A stretch of 64,000 bases of DNA from Haliotis asinina (Eukaryota > Mollusca > Gastropoda > Lepetellida > Haliotidae), in contig NC_090287.1 of assembly GCF_037392515.1 (NCBI RefSeq), positions 14,001,001 to 14,065,000 of the forward strand, written 5' to 3'. Both the position numbers and the translations under genes were made by a program. A model generated the notes under the pieces. That model had not been told where the DNA came from and searched no databases. It worked only from the letters and a program-made list of their open reading frames with translations. Shown here in pieces: positions 23,765 to 37,500 of the stretch. Position 1 is the first letter of the stretch. Each line of letters opens with the position of its first letter.

Positions 23765-23942
23765 TACAATGGAGGCTGTCTAAACCGGCACTCATTGGGA
23801 CTGAAGAAATAATCCAGTTTAGACAGTGATGGATTGTAGAGCTGAAGGTAAATGTACAAGCCATCATTGGGGCTGAGATTTTATGCAGGTGTTGACAACC
23901 TGCCGGATTGGACAGATGCGGGTTAGGGCAGCTTCCACTGTA
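23765..23942. mobile_element. pogo/Tigger-like MITE, 178 bp
   Basis: Ends TACAATGGAGGCTGTCTAAA and, on the other strand, TACAGTGGAAGCTGCCCTAA, at a TA target. The terminal sequence style (ACAGTGGAA then CTAAACCGG) is that of pogo-like elements. No transposase. Confidence 0.65.
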
Positions 23943-26103
23943 TGAGATTTCTATGCCTTTTCCTTTGAAAAACAGTGGAACCAGGGCTCCAAGTCCAAAT
24001 ATGGACCATATTGTCATATTTATGACTGTACAAAATGTTCAATATGGTAGGAAATAATTTAGAAAACAGAGTAGATACTACCACAGCAATAGTGTATGGT
24101 CTTAGGATCATTTACAGATGTATTTATCTGCAGAAAGTATTGTATTTTTACCTGTTAACACAAGACGAGCAATGTCATGGTGCATGTATGAAATAAAACA
24201 CAAGTTTACCGGTACTCTATTAAATTTCAACCAGTAGTAACTCTATAAGTATTAGTCCAGAACACCTATATTGAAAAAAGAATGTACTCTTGATGTTGAA
24301 AAATTATCTGGAGCCCTGGGAACATTGTCTGTACCAATAAAGAATTACTGAAAGTAATTGCACCTTGGGTAATGCATTACTCTCATCAGTGTTGTCAGCT
24401 GTTTGTATTTCATATTGTATCACAAATATTTTCACAAGTGTCAAATACAAGATATTTTCATGCCTTAAATACTGTTACTGATGCTGTTAGTGTTTGATTA
24501 CCATGACAATGGGGGGTTTTCATTAAGATATGTGTGATGAACAAAATGTTCCTCAGACATGTCAGTTGTCACCAAAACTTACAATATTCCGCAATATGCG
24601 TTTTCCAATTAGGACAGACAATTTTTTTATGCTTGTATATAGAACTACTGTATTGATATAGAGAAAGGTACCAGTGAAATTTGGAGTAATATTTCACCAA
24701 TAAGAATATTTTTCTCTTTTCTCAGTGGAGGTGAAGCAAATCTGCAATTACCACTATCCATCACAAGCTTAAATTATGTCATTAAATGACCTCTGTGACT
24801 TGGCCAATCATATTTCTTTGGGGTCATTACTTCATATATACATTTTTACAGCACTTCAAGTAGCATTAGTGAAGGTCAGTATTTATTCAGTTATATTATT
24901 GCACGCATATTTCATTATGTTCACAAGAAAAATGAAAACAGTGCTGTAGGTCAAGTAACAGAACAGGTTTTTAATCCAGGAACCAGGTGAATTTCATCTA
25001 ATATGGACGAATCAATCTAAAATTGCATGCATTAGTTTTTCATTGTATTACACTGTAATTCGAGAGAGCTTAATGGCTTGAGGCTTAGTTAGTAGGATTA
25101 CAATAAGGGCAGCCACTGAGATTCCAAAGGCAGCATTTTAGTTATTTTGAATAATCAGGGAGGATTTCAGGATGGTGAAACCAATGCAGCATCCTCCTTA
25201 CTGCACAAGTAAAGGAAAATATTGCCAGTCCAACACCTCATACATGCATATCGGCCTGGCTCATTTCATGTTACCCTCATCAAACATAGACAAGCAGTGT
25301 TTGTGGAACCTATCCCAAACTGTTTAGTTAGTACTGCATCATTTTGAAGTCTGTCATTGATGGCAACAGAAATATCTATTTTCAGTGGAAATGGGGGGTT
25401 CAAGGACAATTTTTATGACCTATTTAGATACAAAATCAGTAGAAATTCGCAGATCAGCAGAAAATTACCATCCTGGGTCAACTGAAGAACATAAGTCAAA
25501 ACTCCCTGGAATGGATATTGGGTTTGTGTCGCTGACTGTTCAGTTTGACACTGTCATTTTTCTAGATTTTTTATGTATGGGTTATTATGAAAGTGTAAAT
25601 ACATTGACAACTAATCTATGTCTTTCTGTTGCATTGTTCTGTGGCTTCTGAGGCCTTTTCCTTAAATAAGAAAGAAAAACACTTCAAAATCCTTGAGAAT
25701 ACAAAGAGAGACTCTTTGAACAAAAATGAAGTTAACATTTCCACAATCAGTTTCAGTCACTTTGTAATATTCCAATATCTGAAAGGAACCTGAAATATGC
25801 TCAAATCAGACATTTTTCATGTATCGTTAATCCAGGACCTGAACATGATAAACAGAATGAATCAAATTATCATTTGCATGAATACATTTAATTTGTTCAA
25901 AATTCTTACAACATACACATAATTATTTCAGAAATTATGCTGATCTTGGGGAACAGTGTCTGTATTCAGCATACTTTGTTCTCCTGACAGCTACTGTCCC
26001 ATTTGCTTATTACATTAAGAGTTTTTCTAATCATTTTTTAATTGCCTTCTCATACAGTTTTATATAAGATTTTACCAGTGCTTCCAGGGCTTGCTGAGTT
26101 TCA
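23943..26103. other. Intergenic, no gene seen
   Basis: AT-rich single-copy sequence as far as I can see; only short unsupported frames. Confidence 0.45.
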
Positions 26104-26627
26104 TACACTCTTCTAAAAAAGTAGGGGAACCTGAACTTTGAAGTCATGTAGAAAGAAAACCTATTGAGGAACGTTATAATGACATTCATCTTGTGTATGC
26201 AGCATCATTTCACGTTATCACCTCATGCAAACAAAATGCATGGAAAGCATGTGCACAATGTGGGAGGCTCCTACACAAGCATGGGGTGTCATTATGAATC
26301 TTGACGTTTTTCAGGCAGATCGATAAATCACTGTAGACCCTTTTTTCCGATACTTTTCATGCATCTGTGCATGGTCAGGGTTTTCAGAGTCAAATCACTC
26401 ACTACTGACTGAAAATTGTAAACCTGAAATTTTCATGTCGTACTCAAGTCACCAAACATGGGGATAACTGAACGAACTACTTTGAATGAAATCCATGTGG
26501 TGATGCATTCTCAAAACACCCATTATTATTTTGTATTACACCCAACATTGATTCAATTACATATTTCTCCCAATTTCGACAATCGTACATTGAGAGTACA
26601 GTTCCCCTACAGTTTTTGAAGAGTATA
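26104..26627 (-). mobile_element. TA-flanked MITE C, full copy
   Basis: Terminal inverted repeats of about 24 bases: ACTCTTCTAAAAAAGTAGGG at the left and the complement of CCCTACAGTTTTTGAAGAGT at the right, beside TA. The interior matches 15271-15562 in reverse. The TA target suggests a Tc1/mariner-type mobiliser, which is an inference. Confidence 0.75.
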
Positions 26628-27930
26628 TATAATGCACAGCATTAATGCTTTTTTCACAAAAGCTGCTATTTCTAGTGATTCATCTAAGACAGAATGATTC
26701 TGTCTCCATTGCAGATCTTTATGTGAAAGGACCTTGAGTTGTCTGTAAGAGGACTTCCTCACCTTGTGTGTTTCCTGCTAAGGTTGTCATTTGGACAAGG
26801 TGTCCAACCTTGTTTAATCTTGTTAGTGATTCAGATCCACTCAGAAGTTTCAGGGCATTTATCAACTCCACAATTACTTCTATCATAGCATGGGTGTATG
26901 ATAATTGGCAAATATGGCATATCATTAGTGGTAGTTGGTAGTTGATAGCTCAAGAATTTGGTCACCATTATGAAAAATATCAAAATATTTATACAGATTA
27001 CACTGTTCCAACATCAGTAAATATATATAAATATGGTCGGTTTGCAGTGTAGTCATGAAACAAGCCGTAGTGTGCTTTTATAGAGAAAATTCAGTGAGTG
27101 TTCAGGTTACACCTATAGTCTGTGAAGAGCAAGGCTCATTTCACATATGAAAAGAAGACAATAAATGATGAATGAAGACAGAATAGGCACATATTGCTAT
27201 ATTGCATAGTGCAATGTCTGAAATAATCTTAAAACTCAGGTCTGGTTGCTTCAAAATGTCACCAGCCCAAAATGAAATTCAATTTGGCTAGCTGTAAATT
27301 TAAAATGTCTGTCAGAAATCTAGCCATCTCAGGCAGTCAGACAGACATTATTTCATACACTTCATACTGCAGAATTGAACAGGTGATTGAGAAACACAAA
27401 GACACTGAAAATAATATCCAGTGTTCGCAAGTGTCTTGTTGCCTCATCACTGCCGTTGTGTATCTTAATTGCTGTTTGATAGTGGAGTACCATGCATGCA
27501 CTCAACAAGTACAATGCAAAGTTTATTTGCTCATGTAGTTTATGCATTTATAATATGCAGGTATTAAATTTTTCCATCATTGTCAAGTTTCGAAAGAGCA
27601 ATTTCCAGCACTTTGCAAGAATGTCAATTTATATATACATTGTGAGAACCATTATTTTTCAATTTGAGGAAGTACTGTATTGTTTAACAATAAAATTACC
27701 TTCTGTGTTTTTCATTTGTTGTTTCTTTGTGAAGTACTTGACCATCTTGACATCTTTTCCAAGTCTGATAAGTTCTTGTTTGACTACACAAGGAGATCCA
27801 GGTTCGAATTCATTTTCAGTAACCCATATTTGTCGAAAGAGGCGATAGATTCTAATGTCAAGTAAGTGAACAATTGATGACTTCCAGAATACCAATCAAA
27901 GAAGTCACAAGTCATCGTATCCCTTTTGTT

Positions 27931-28091
27931 GGTGGGGTAGCCTAATGGTTACAGCATTCGCTCGTCACCCTCGAGATCCGGATTCGATTCCCTACTTGGG
28001 TAACAATGTGTGAAGCCCATTTCTGGTGTCCGTTGCTGTGAGATTGCTGGAATATTGCTAAAAACGACATAAAACTAAACTCACTCACTCA
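27931..28091 (+). mobile_element. tRNA-derived SINE, complete head to tail
   Basis: A box TAGCCTAATGGTT (27938-27950), B box GGATTCGATTCC (27980-27991), then the body GTGTGAAGCCCATTTCTGGT, GCTGGAATATTGCTAAAAAC, and the tail AAACTCACTCACTCACTCAC. It is the clearest SINE here and of the kind common in abalone. Confidence 0.85.
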
Positions 28092-28207
28092 CTCACCTTT
28101 AGACTGATGCTCATGCTGCTGATCACCGGTCCAGTTTCAGTTATTTACAGACCACCACTATGTAGATGGAATGGTGCTGAGTGCGGCAGAAAACTAAAGT
28201 CACTCTC
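28092..28207 (-). repeat. SINE-like element family A, reverse copy
   Basis: On the - strand: AGTGACTTTAGTTTTCTGCC, GCACTCAGC, GGTCTGTAAATAACTG, GGACCGGTGATCAGCAGCAT. It abuts the SINE tail, so the two elements meet tail to head at the CACT run. Confidence 0.7.
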
Positions 28208-28347
28208 TTGTTTAACTCGTCATTGGTTTGTTCCTTAATACAACACACCGCAATATTTCAGCTATTGCATATTACCCTGGCATCTCCACAACTAAAACTG
28301 AATTGCAAAGGATAAACAAACAACAAGATTTCTTTAATAGAGGCATG

Positions 28348-28353
28348 TTTATT
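28348..28353 (-). terminator. BAZ1A: Candidate distal poly(A) signal for BAZ1A
   Basis: AATAAA on the - strand followed by TTGTTGTTTGTTT within about 35 bases. If used, the 3' UTR would be about 5.9 kb. The stretch between here and the stop shows no dispersed repeat I recognise, which is compatible with UTR. Confidence 0.35.
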
Positions 28354-31300
28354 AAATGAAATGCCCTCGCCTGTCACTGTGACAGCACAAACCATAGCCA
28401 CATCATATACACATCCATCAAGCGCATATCTCACACATCAAGCCTCCAAACTCTACAGGACAAGGAAAATGGTCTAATAAATTAATTTGCGTCATAACAT
28501 TGATATATTTCCAATAACTAGTTTTGAATGTATGTGTTGAAACTGAAATGGGCAAACACCTACAATTACATAAAGTATTTTCCCGATAAAACAGACCCCA
28601 AAGGATACAAACATTCACAACAGAAACTGATAATTTATGCATTCACTATCATGCTTTACAGCACAGAAAAAGGACTAGTTCATTTCAATCACTACCCATG
28701 TATGCAAGCACTAAGTCATATCAATGTAATCTTTACCAACGGTTGAAATTTAGCCGAAAGTTCAAATGTTAAATCGTGTACCATTAAATGTTGAAAGTTT
28801 TAGGGCATTTCAAGATTAATTACAGCAATAATCAAAGCTATTCAATTTAAAGAACAGTTTACTCCAAATTCCCATTAATGGAAGGCTGAGAAAATATCTA
28901 CAGTATATTCCCAAAATATGATATGCACAGTAAATGTCCTGAAAAATGACAAAGTCATACTTGAATAATTTCTTTTGACTCATGACATCACCTCATTAGG
29001 TTCTCAGTCCTGAAATAAAGAATGAATCTAGCTCTTAAAGCATCAACAAACTACGAAGTTGTATATAACACATGAGTGTTTTGGGGTCCATTACCAACCC
29101 CTGCAACCATCTGGTCAACAAAGAATAGATAATAGATCTCTTAAAATCCTGAGATGAAAGGTGCAATGTATTGACTCCTGGGAGTAAACGACACTGTGGC
29201 ACATGAAGGCAGTACAAAACCACTATCTACATAAATTTGCTAGCATAGAATAGATGCTGATTTGGTGACCCACCAGACCCGTGTTAGTAAAGTTAATCTA
29301 TTAACAGGAGATAACAAATGAGCAAGCAAGAAACATAGTGAAGAAGAAAACAAAATTACACATATCAAACCCTGTCTTTTAGAAGACGTTGACATGCGCA
29401 TCACAATCCTATTATTGTGATAAGCTAGATAAGTTGCTTAAGCTTTAAGTTTTATCAACAATTGTGTAAGCATTTTTATTTTCATAATGGTAGGTACGCC
29501 ACCGATAGAGCAAAATGAAGACAGAGTAGACTTATGGATTTTAACTTATTTATTCTATAATACACAGTGCTTTCTTGTCAAAGGTACAACCATCTGTACT
29601 CAAAGAGCTGGAAATAAATAACCTAAATCTGTCTTCGCACTGAATCATGTATTTCAGAATGACACTCTTTGAGTTCAGTAAACAAGATGCTGAATGTTTT
29701 AGAAGAGCTGCAGTCTGCAGAACTTCATCTCTGTGTAACAAAAATAATTAATTAATCTGGACTAGACAAATAATTAGAAATGAGCAATGGTCTGTGCCTT
29801 TGGACCTTGATGGCAAGCAAAGGTTGCATTGCCCAGAAATCACCTAATCTAACAAGCAGAAGATGCAAGGGACCTGTCCTGACCTGGATTCCGCCAGAGG
29901 CACTCCTTTCATTACACACAGAACTAGCTCTGAATTGGATTTATTGGAACACATATAGATGTGCTGCTTGAATCATACATCTTACGTGGCAAGGATTCTC
30001 AACTACATGAATGTTTGACAGTTGACAATCAGGGCTCCTGTTGCTAGCTTTGGTTTCTTGTTGCTGTCATAGTGATAGACATGAACATAATTCACTAAAT
30101 CTTGCAGAAACATCACAAACTACATGGTAAGATGATCTGATTCACAATTGTTTACACTGTAGAGAATCCACTGGTTGCATGAATGAAACTGATGTTTCAC
30201 TTGGACATTGTTGGAACTGTTTCACAAAATATAATCCATTTACCAGTTTATACATGAAATATTCATTCAGTAACATGACATTTTCAGTCTGTCCAGTGGC
30301 ATGATATACATCCCATTCTTGCAATGCACACACATGCACACAATAAAACACAGTTCATATACACTTCATTTTAAGCAAATGCAACATGGAAGAGCCATCC
30401 TTCGCACTCCATGTTTACAAGATACTTACTGATTTAAGTGAAACCGAAAACAGACATTTTATTACTGATCCTAGTGGTAGTTTCTTGATATCTTAGTAGG
30501 GTTACAGCTGTTGAAGCAAGGAGAAGAATTTGTCAGCCTTGATATCTCACATGTTATTTTTATTTTGAAAAACTACTGCCATGTCTTCTGTCTTAAAGCA
30601 TACACATAAATTCTGATGATAGCCCTCTGGTATGTCAAAGGTGTACCTTGAGGTACATAAGTTCTAAATGTGGTGTGCTGTATGTTTTGGCTTGAGTACA
30701 ATGCCAAGAAATAACTTACAAGTAAAGAGGTGACTGCCCTCTTGGTCACAGCCTGAAGTAACAAAGTATGAAGTATCGCTTTGTAAAAGACACTGCCCAT
30801 TCTGGACACTTTAAAGTATACTTAGGAGTCATCAGTGATTGTGGTAGGTCAACATGCATGCAGAAATAAAATCATAAATATGTAGTCCAAATCTTTTGTG
30901 TGTGAAATTTTCACTACAATCCTGAATTATGTTAAAATTTATTCTTTGTCTATATGTTACTGTTTTAAGATGCGTTTTAAAATTGTGTAGATGGGAATCT
31001 ATATGTTCAAAACATGCGCACAAAATATTTTTTGCATGGTTTTATTATTTGTTTGCATGAAAAATTCATGTTTCTCCATTAACGCGAACACTGGTCATGT
31101 TATTGTGTTACAACTGTTAAAATCTACACGGATTGACTTGAGGTGTAGAAAAATACTGTGAAATACATTACATTTTATTAAAATATATAAACAAACATGT
31201 TACATACCAATTAGCAACTAAAGTGTTGTTTGTGAACGTCAAATAAATAAATAATGGAATGATTAGCATAAAGAAATGAGGCATGCACTTTCATAGAGAT

Positions 31301-34240
31301 GAGGAAAATCATTATGAAAATAAGCAATCTTTCTAAGCAAAGACAGAATTTCAAGCATTTATTAAGTAGCAACTCACAAATGTTCAAGATAATAAAATTA
31401 TTCATGTCAAATCGTCATTATGACATTACAGCAAGAGTTTTATCACAATAGCAACATTATTTAAATATGGACGCAGTGAAACTTTTTATGGAGAAATACG
31501 TTGTGACGTTATTGCTGTGACATTCCAGAGCTACATCTTGATCCTTCACTTCTGAAGTAGTGGAGTGTCATTCATCCATGTACAGGCTAAAATTTATACG
31601 GCGATGGCTTCATGGATATATTAACTTACAAACCTTTACTCAGTCGTCCCCTGATGAAGATACAAGGTACAACTGCAGAAAAATTGTTGTCCTCAAAACA
31701 TCTAAATGCATTCCAAAGACTTGTACATTAATCGTTAAAGTTAATCGTCTTGTTCCCTTGTCCCTTTGGTTAAAAAAAGAAGAAGATATTTCAAAGTCCA
31801 ATACAAACTAGAAGCAAAAAAAAAAAAAAAATCACCTGATTGAAGTTATTTGAGGGAGATGATTACTTAATCCAGAATAGGTTTCAATTGCATACAAACA
31901 GTTTATTGAGAGATTATATCTTAATCTACACTGGATTTCAAATGCATGTATACAATCACATCTTTTCAAACAAAAAGTTATTGTTGACATATCAATATCT
32001 GATAATAGTGATAATCATGATGAAGATAAGATTAAATTAATATTCAGAACACCTTACTATAACAGCCACAGAACGATGAATCAGACCTGTAATGATACAT
32101 TAAGCCATGACATGATACACACAGTACATGTAGTTGGATCACGATACAACAGATATCAATAAACCGCTGCTACAAAGTACAGCTCATTCAGCTTGACTTG
32201 ATCACATGAATACTGCTGCACTGCATGATCATGTCACAACTGGTTTGGTCTATTATTGTGAAGGGGTGCACCTTTTAGGGGTGCACTTTTCATTTGATTG
32301 TCAACATGTCCGAATAGCTGAGGCAAGGTTAACATCCTCTACTCCCCTATTTAATGAAGTCGTTTATACCCCCACATGTACAGTAGCTCAGGTCAAGCAG
32401 CACAAGCTGTACCTCTATTCAAGAACTTTCTATGCAATATTATATTGACCTGCCACTGAGGTAGGTGTCACAGCATCTTGAGTGTATAATTGAATTCCAT
32501 ATTTTTCTGAAAGTTAGTGCTGTGCACAGTGTTTAGTATCTCTGATACCAGATTTTGACCAGTAAAGGGTTCCTACAGCCTTTAAACATGAGCACTGGTG
32601 CTGTTACAACAGTAGAGGACATGCAAAGTGGTCAACATGAGCCAAATGTTGGATGTGACCAAATCATGAATAGTATGGTATGTTTCCTAAACGTCTTTTG
32701 TCTGTTATTAACCACAAAGGTTCAATATTTGGTTAACCTTTACAGTCAACCCTTTTTTGTTTGTTAGTGGCTCACATGGCATGCAGAGAGAAATACCACC
32801 AGAAACACTGTGCACACCCAAACTCGTCTTTTATTAAGATAGGAATCCACGAGTATGGTATAGAGCAACATCTCAGTTCTTGATACAGTATGTGTACATA
32901 GTTTCATGTAGTATCAACGTGCACATAATGTTCACACCACTTATAACTAATGCGGTAAGTGTACTGATCAGCTGATCCATTAGGACACCTTGCCAATCCC
33001 ATAGTTTCTGATCAGTTGGGGCTTTACTGGAATGTAGGCAATGACAGTAGTGACACTATTTCAATGTGCATTCACTTATTTAATAGTCATTGTATAACAG
33101 AGACACATCATAGTTGCTCAAGACGACTGTAAACAGTCAGCAAACTGAGGTTACAAAGAATTCACAAGTTCTTCTAATATCAATTTCTTATAATCATAGA
33201 TCGTAATGCATTGCAACTAAAATGTACATTATGTGACATCGACCAAATAAAAGATTTCACATCATACTTCCTACATTCCTACTGAAATATAAAGTTTACT
33301 GTACTGCAAAAATAAGACTTAAGTTCAATGCTGGGGTGCAGTGTGTATATATGTGCATACGTTTAAACTAAATAATTTACTGTAACAATTTGCCTGTTAT
33401 AAAAGCTTACTGAGCTTACTCCAAACAGGAGTTTAGACTTAAGGATCAAGATTCACCTCAAAGTTAAAGAGATTTTCAAGTCAGCTGGATGGTTCACAAA
33501 GACTTTTACATAAATTGTAGAAATACATTGTTTCTACTTACATTTGAATGTATCCATCTAAGGACAGTCATGCATGCTGCAGAAAGCCCCCATTAGAATA
33601 AGAATGGAGACCATGTGGGATGGACTATATGATATACAAGTCTCTACCTGAGAGGCGATTTAGAAAATAAATATATTGATTCCCTAAACTAAAAACATTT
33701 TTCCTTTAGGGTTAACAAAGTAAATTGTTTGCTGGGCATAAGATGAAAATAATGGATTGTGGCTTTTTTACATCCGCTGAAATTAATTCCAGCCCCATCA
33801 ATGTTTCACAGATTATTAAAAGGTCTGTCTGCAAGTTACAAAACCACACTATAATTATCATAATTTTGTGATCAGTTGGGTTAAGGACAAGATACATAAC
33901 ACAAAATATCCTTGGACCACTGCATAACATACAAAACATACTGAAAAACGTGGAATCATAAAGAAGGTATTGTTGCATCACCAGAATGCAGTTAACGCAA
34001 ATTTGAAAAGTTAGTGTTTAGGACAAGCCCCGTTATGTACATTCAGCAGACAAAGACACATATGTACAAGATAAACAGTTACAAAAGTCTTCGATGCCAT
34101 TAGAACATTATTATTAGAACAGGTCATGAAAAATATATCATTTAAGTAAGAACAATATTTCCTACAGCAGAATAACTACAGATAAATGCAGCACTTAAAA
34201 AAGCTCTCCCTTAGGAACTGATGCCTTGTCTTTTGTCTTC
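28354..34240 (-). other. BAZ1A 3' UTR and/or intergenic
   Basis: AT-rich, no recognised gene or dispersed repeat over about 5.9 kb. It may be a long 3' UTR if the distal poly(A) site is used; otherwise 3' UTR ends near 32.8 kb. Confidence 0.35.
32830..32835 (-). terminator. BAZ1A: Candidate proximal poly(A) signal for BAZ1A
   Basis: AATAAA on the - strand, 1.4 kb after the stop, followed by a GT-rich stretch (GGGTGTGCACAGTGTTTC). Plausible but unproven. Confidence 0.35.
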
Positions 34241-34507
34241 TTACTTCTTAGACTTTTTGGTTGGAGGTGGTGAGCTTTCATCATTCTCCATTTCAAAGTC
34301 CCGAATTTTGGATTCAAATAATTTACTTAGCCCTGCACCACACTTGTACTCTGGTGTTTTTCTGTTGTTGTACTCAATGCAGTTGAAAAATATTTGTCTA
34401 ACATCAGCTATCAGGTCTGCAGGTTTCTTGTAGACAAATTTGTTGATCCGGTTTCTTATGGTGGAGAAATCCATCGGTTTGTCTATAACATCATAATAGT
34501 CTGGGAC
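34241..34507 (-). CDS. BAZ1A: BAZ1A coding exon 24: bromodomain and stop
   Basis: Acceptor CTTACAG, stop TAA at 34243-34241. It encodes VPDYYDVIDKPMDFSTIRNR, then FFNCIEYNNRKTPEYKCGAG with the acetyl-lysine-binding Asn at about 1505, and ends PPPTKKSKK like human PPAAKKSRI. Confidence 0.97.
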   Translation of the reverse strand, partial: VPDYYDVIDKPMDFSTIRNRINKFVYKKPADLIADVRQIFFNCIEYNNRKTPEYKCGAGLSKLFESKIRDFEMENDESSPPPTKKSKK

Positions 34508-37500
34508 CTGTAAGAAATAATTAGAAGAAAATGTCACAAGAAACCCATTGGCAATACAGTAATGCCATGTTCAGGTGTATGTGAAACCACCTATAACAGG
34601 TGAGACAGTACTGATGAATCATGAAAGAATGCATGCTGTATAGATAATCTCCCTTGCTTGAAAATGCCAGCAAAATATAGGAGCAAGCTGTGCAATTTGA
34701 TTATATGCCTCATGTATTACCCTGAAAAATCCCATATGAAATCTTTCTCAATAAAAGACTGACAGGTTGAGACAATATATTGTAAAGAGACCTTCAAAAT
34801 ATAATGTGAGAATAAATACAGCAGACAGGGGAAGTAACCACATGTTTCAGGTCTCCTGCAGGTTTCACAACACTAAAATAGAATCACATGTTCACTGAGC
34901 GGGCACCATATGTAAACAACTGAGGGGACAAAGACTTGTGATAGCTGTGATTGGATCAAATCATGTCGGATGTTTATGCCTTTTAAAAGCACATGCATCC
35001 AGTAATTAAAACTGACCACAATTTAAAGTATTTAGTGCTGTCACTTTTATCACCATTACCTATGCTTATGTGAATAAAGATATTTTCAAGTTGGTCACAT
35101 CTGGTGCAAAAATGGGTTTGATGTGTTCTGCTTCATGTGCTTGGAAAATGAGCCAGACCAGTTGTCCAAAAATCGTGTTTTATTGTAGTTTAAAGGCCTG
35201 ACCGTACCCATGTGTACATGGAATAGCTGCTGATAGCCTGGTTTTTTTTAAAAAAATATAAGGTTACTATAGAAGTCTGGGGGAAAACATTTAGTGTTCT
35301 GTAACCTGCAGCATTAGATACTAGCATATTTAAATCAGTTGTGATGCTGATGTGCAGTGTTTACGAATGGTGTTTCAAAGTAACAGGACATTGGGTCCTT
35401 TAAGTTTCAGATGTCTGTCTGACCCACTGAAAATTCACAGGACCCACAGAATAAAATTGAACACACATTTCAGATTTAACATTTCTCATAATTGGCATGG
35501 AAATTATTAGCATTATATGATGACAAACATTATAAACATAAATTTATAAACAGTGAACAAGTGTCACATGCCACAAATAACAACTTCAGCAAAGGTCATT
35601 GTAATATATTCCGTCAGACACTGGGGCCAGCAGGTTGGGGACTTCTGTCTGACCATTGCCAAATCTGCCAGCTTTGTCAGAGGGTCAGACACTATTCGTG
35701 AACACTGATGTGTACAGATGGGTTTTCGAAACGTGTGGTCACCTCTTGCACTGAGCATTAGGATTATGGTTAAAGCAACAGCACCAATTTTTCATGCTGT
35801 CCTCAAGATCTATGACAAATTGTTTGTCATCTATTACCATTTTCTTGCTGACTGGTTTCAGGAATGGCCACGCATCATCCATCTTGGCCAGATCATGCAC
35901 AATGTCTTCCAAATGTTTCATCTGTTGAACTGTACTGTTACCACGGTAACTGCTGACATAATGTTTGGGAGAACCATCCATATCTGAAACATCAAAATGG
36001 GGTGTTATAAACACAATGCCAACACCATCACTAGGTGAATCATACCTTCAGCAAGATCGGATTAAATTGAGATGTTTCATTCTGATACATTCATGTAATG
36101 ATAATCAGATAACTCTTTCCATAAAAGGTTCATCAGGTGAACTTGAACTGCCAAATCTAAATAAAAGCATGTGTACAATTTTAGTTAATCATACATCAAC
36201 AATTTCACTACAGTTCCTTGCACTGCCATTTGGAAACTTGGATTTGTCAAGATGACAGGTTCAAATTTGCCACAGGGCAAGTGATTTAAAGAAAGTAACA
36301 TGTCCTGACTAATACTTATACTTGAGACCAGTACCTTAACTGATGGAGTATACCATGGGAATACGATTCCATAACCGCACAAGTAAAACCATATCGTTGC
36401 AATACTGCCAAGTGTGGCATCAACCTAACCTTACTCACTTACTGATCTACTGGCATGTAGTCAAACACAATGTACCTGCATATGCATCCTGAGAGAGTCT
36501 TGAGGTAGATGTTTTCTTCTGCATCTTCGGTTTCTCCTCAGATACAGGGTGGCTACGCCGAGGTTTGGTGGGGACTGGGCTGTCCCTTGGGCTGCCTCTA
36601 CGAGAGCTTGGGCGGCTAGAGTTGGGGGTTGCTCTGCCTGGAGTTGTTTTCTTACTGCTACTGGAATCTTCAAAGCAAAGCATATCTGTTAAATTTTATT
36701 TGAGATTAACCACCTGAACAAAAACTTTAAACAGAATCGCCACTATACAGACTTCCCTAAGAAGAGTAAATGCTGTTTTACACGGTGTGACGGTCATCAT
36801 TATTTCAACACAGACAGCTTCAGATCTTATACTGAATTATAATTTTTAATGGTCACCTGCCAAAACTGGGGATCCACTGTACGCTAGTAATTAATCAGCA
36901 CTCTGAAGTCTGCCGTCTGGTTTAGGAAGGAATACATCAGAATATTCTTACAATACAACATTTCTTGAGTACAAAGCACATTTCTGCATGATACACAACC
37001 CCCTCTAAGGGATTTATCATTTTGGAGGAAAATATTGAGTGTAATGCACACATCCCAAAGATGTTTATACCTGTTTGGCATACCCCTTCCACAATTTCAG
37101 GTATCACCAACCAACCCAGACAAAGAACTGTTTTGAATCCTTGAGTTCTAAAAGGCTTATCAATAGTACTTGCTCAAAAGAACAAGAACATGTGTGTGTA
37201 TAGTACTGCAGTTACGCATGACAAAATCACAACAAAAACAAAATGGGCTGAAGATGTCTCTTACTCTTCTTTTTGTGCACAAGCTTTATCTTGCCTCCAG
37301 GCTTGTCCACGCCCAGACAGACCTGACACAACCACTTGCCACGGGGGACCTTTTTGAGGGGTGGGTCTGCACAGGTGAGGTGGTACGAGCCTGGACAGCT
37401 GTCACAACACAACAACATGCCTGGCTTGTTACACTTTACACACAGGTTCTCATTCTCATCTTCTTCCTCTTCTTCCTCCTCCTCTTCCTCACTCTCTGCA

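Noticed and set aside
20613..34240. A third gene between ATG14 and BAZ1A
   Set aside because: Only short frames without codon bias, family motifs or consistent splice sites were found on either strand.
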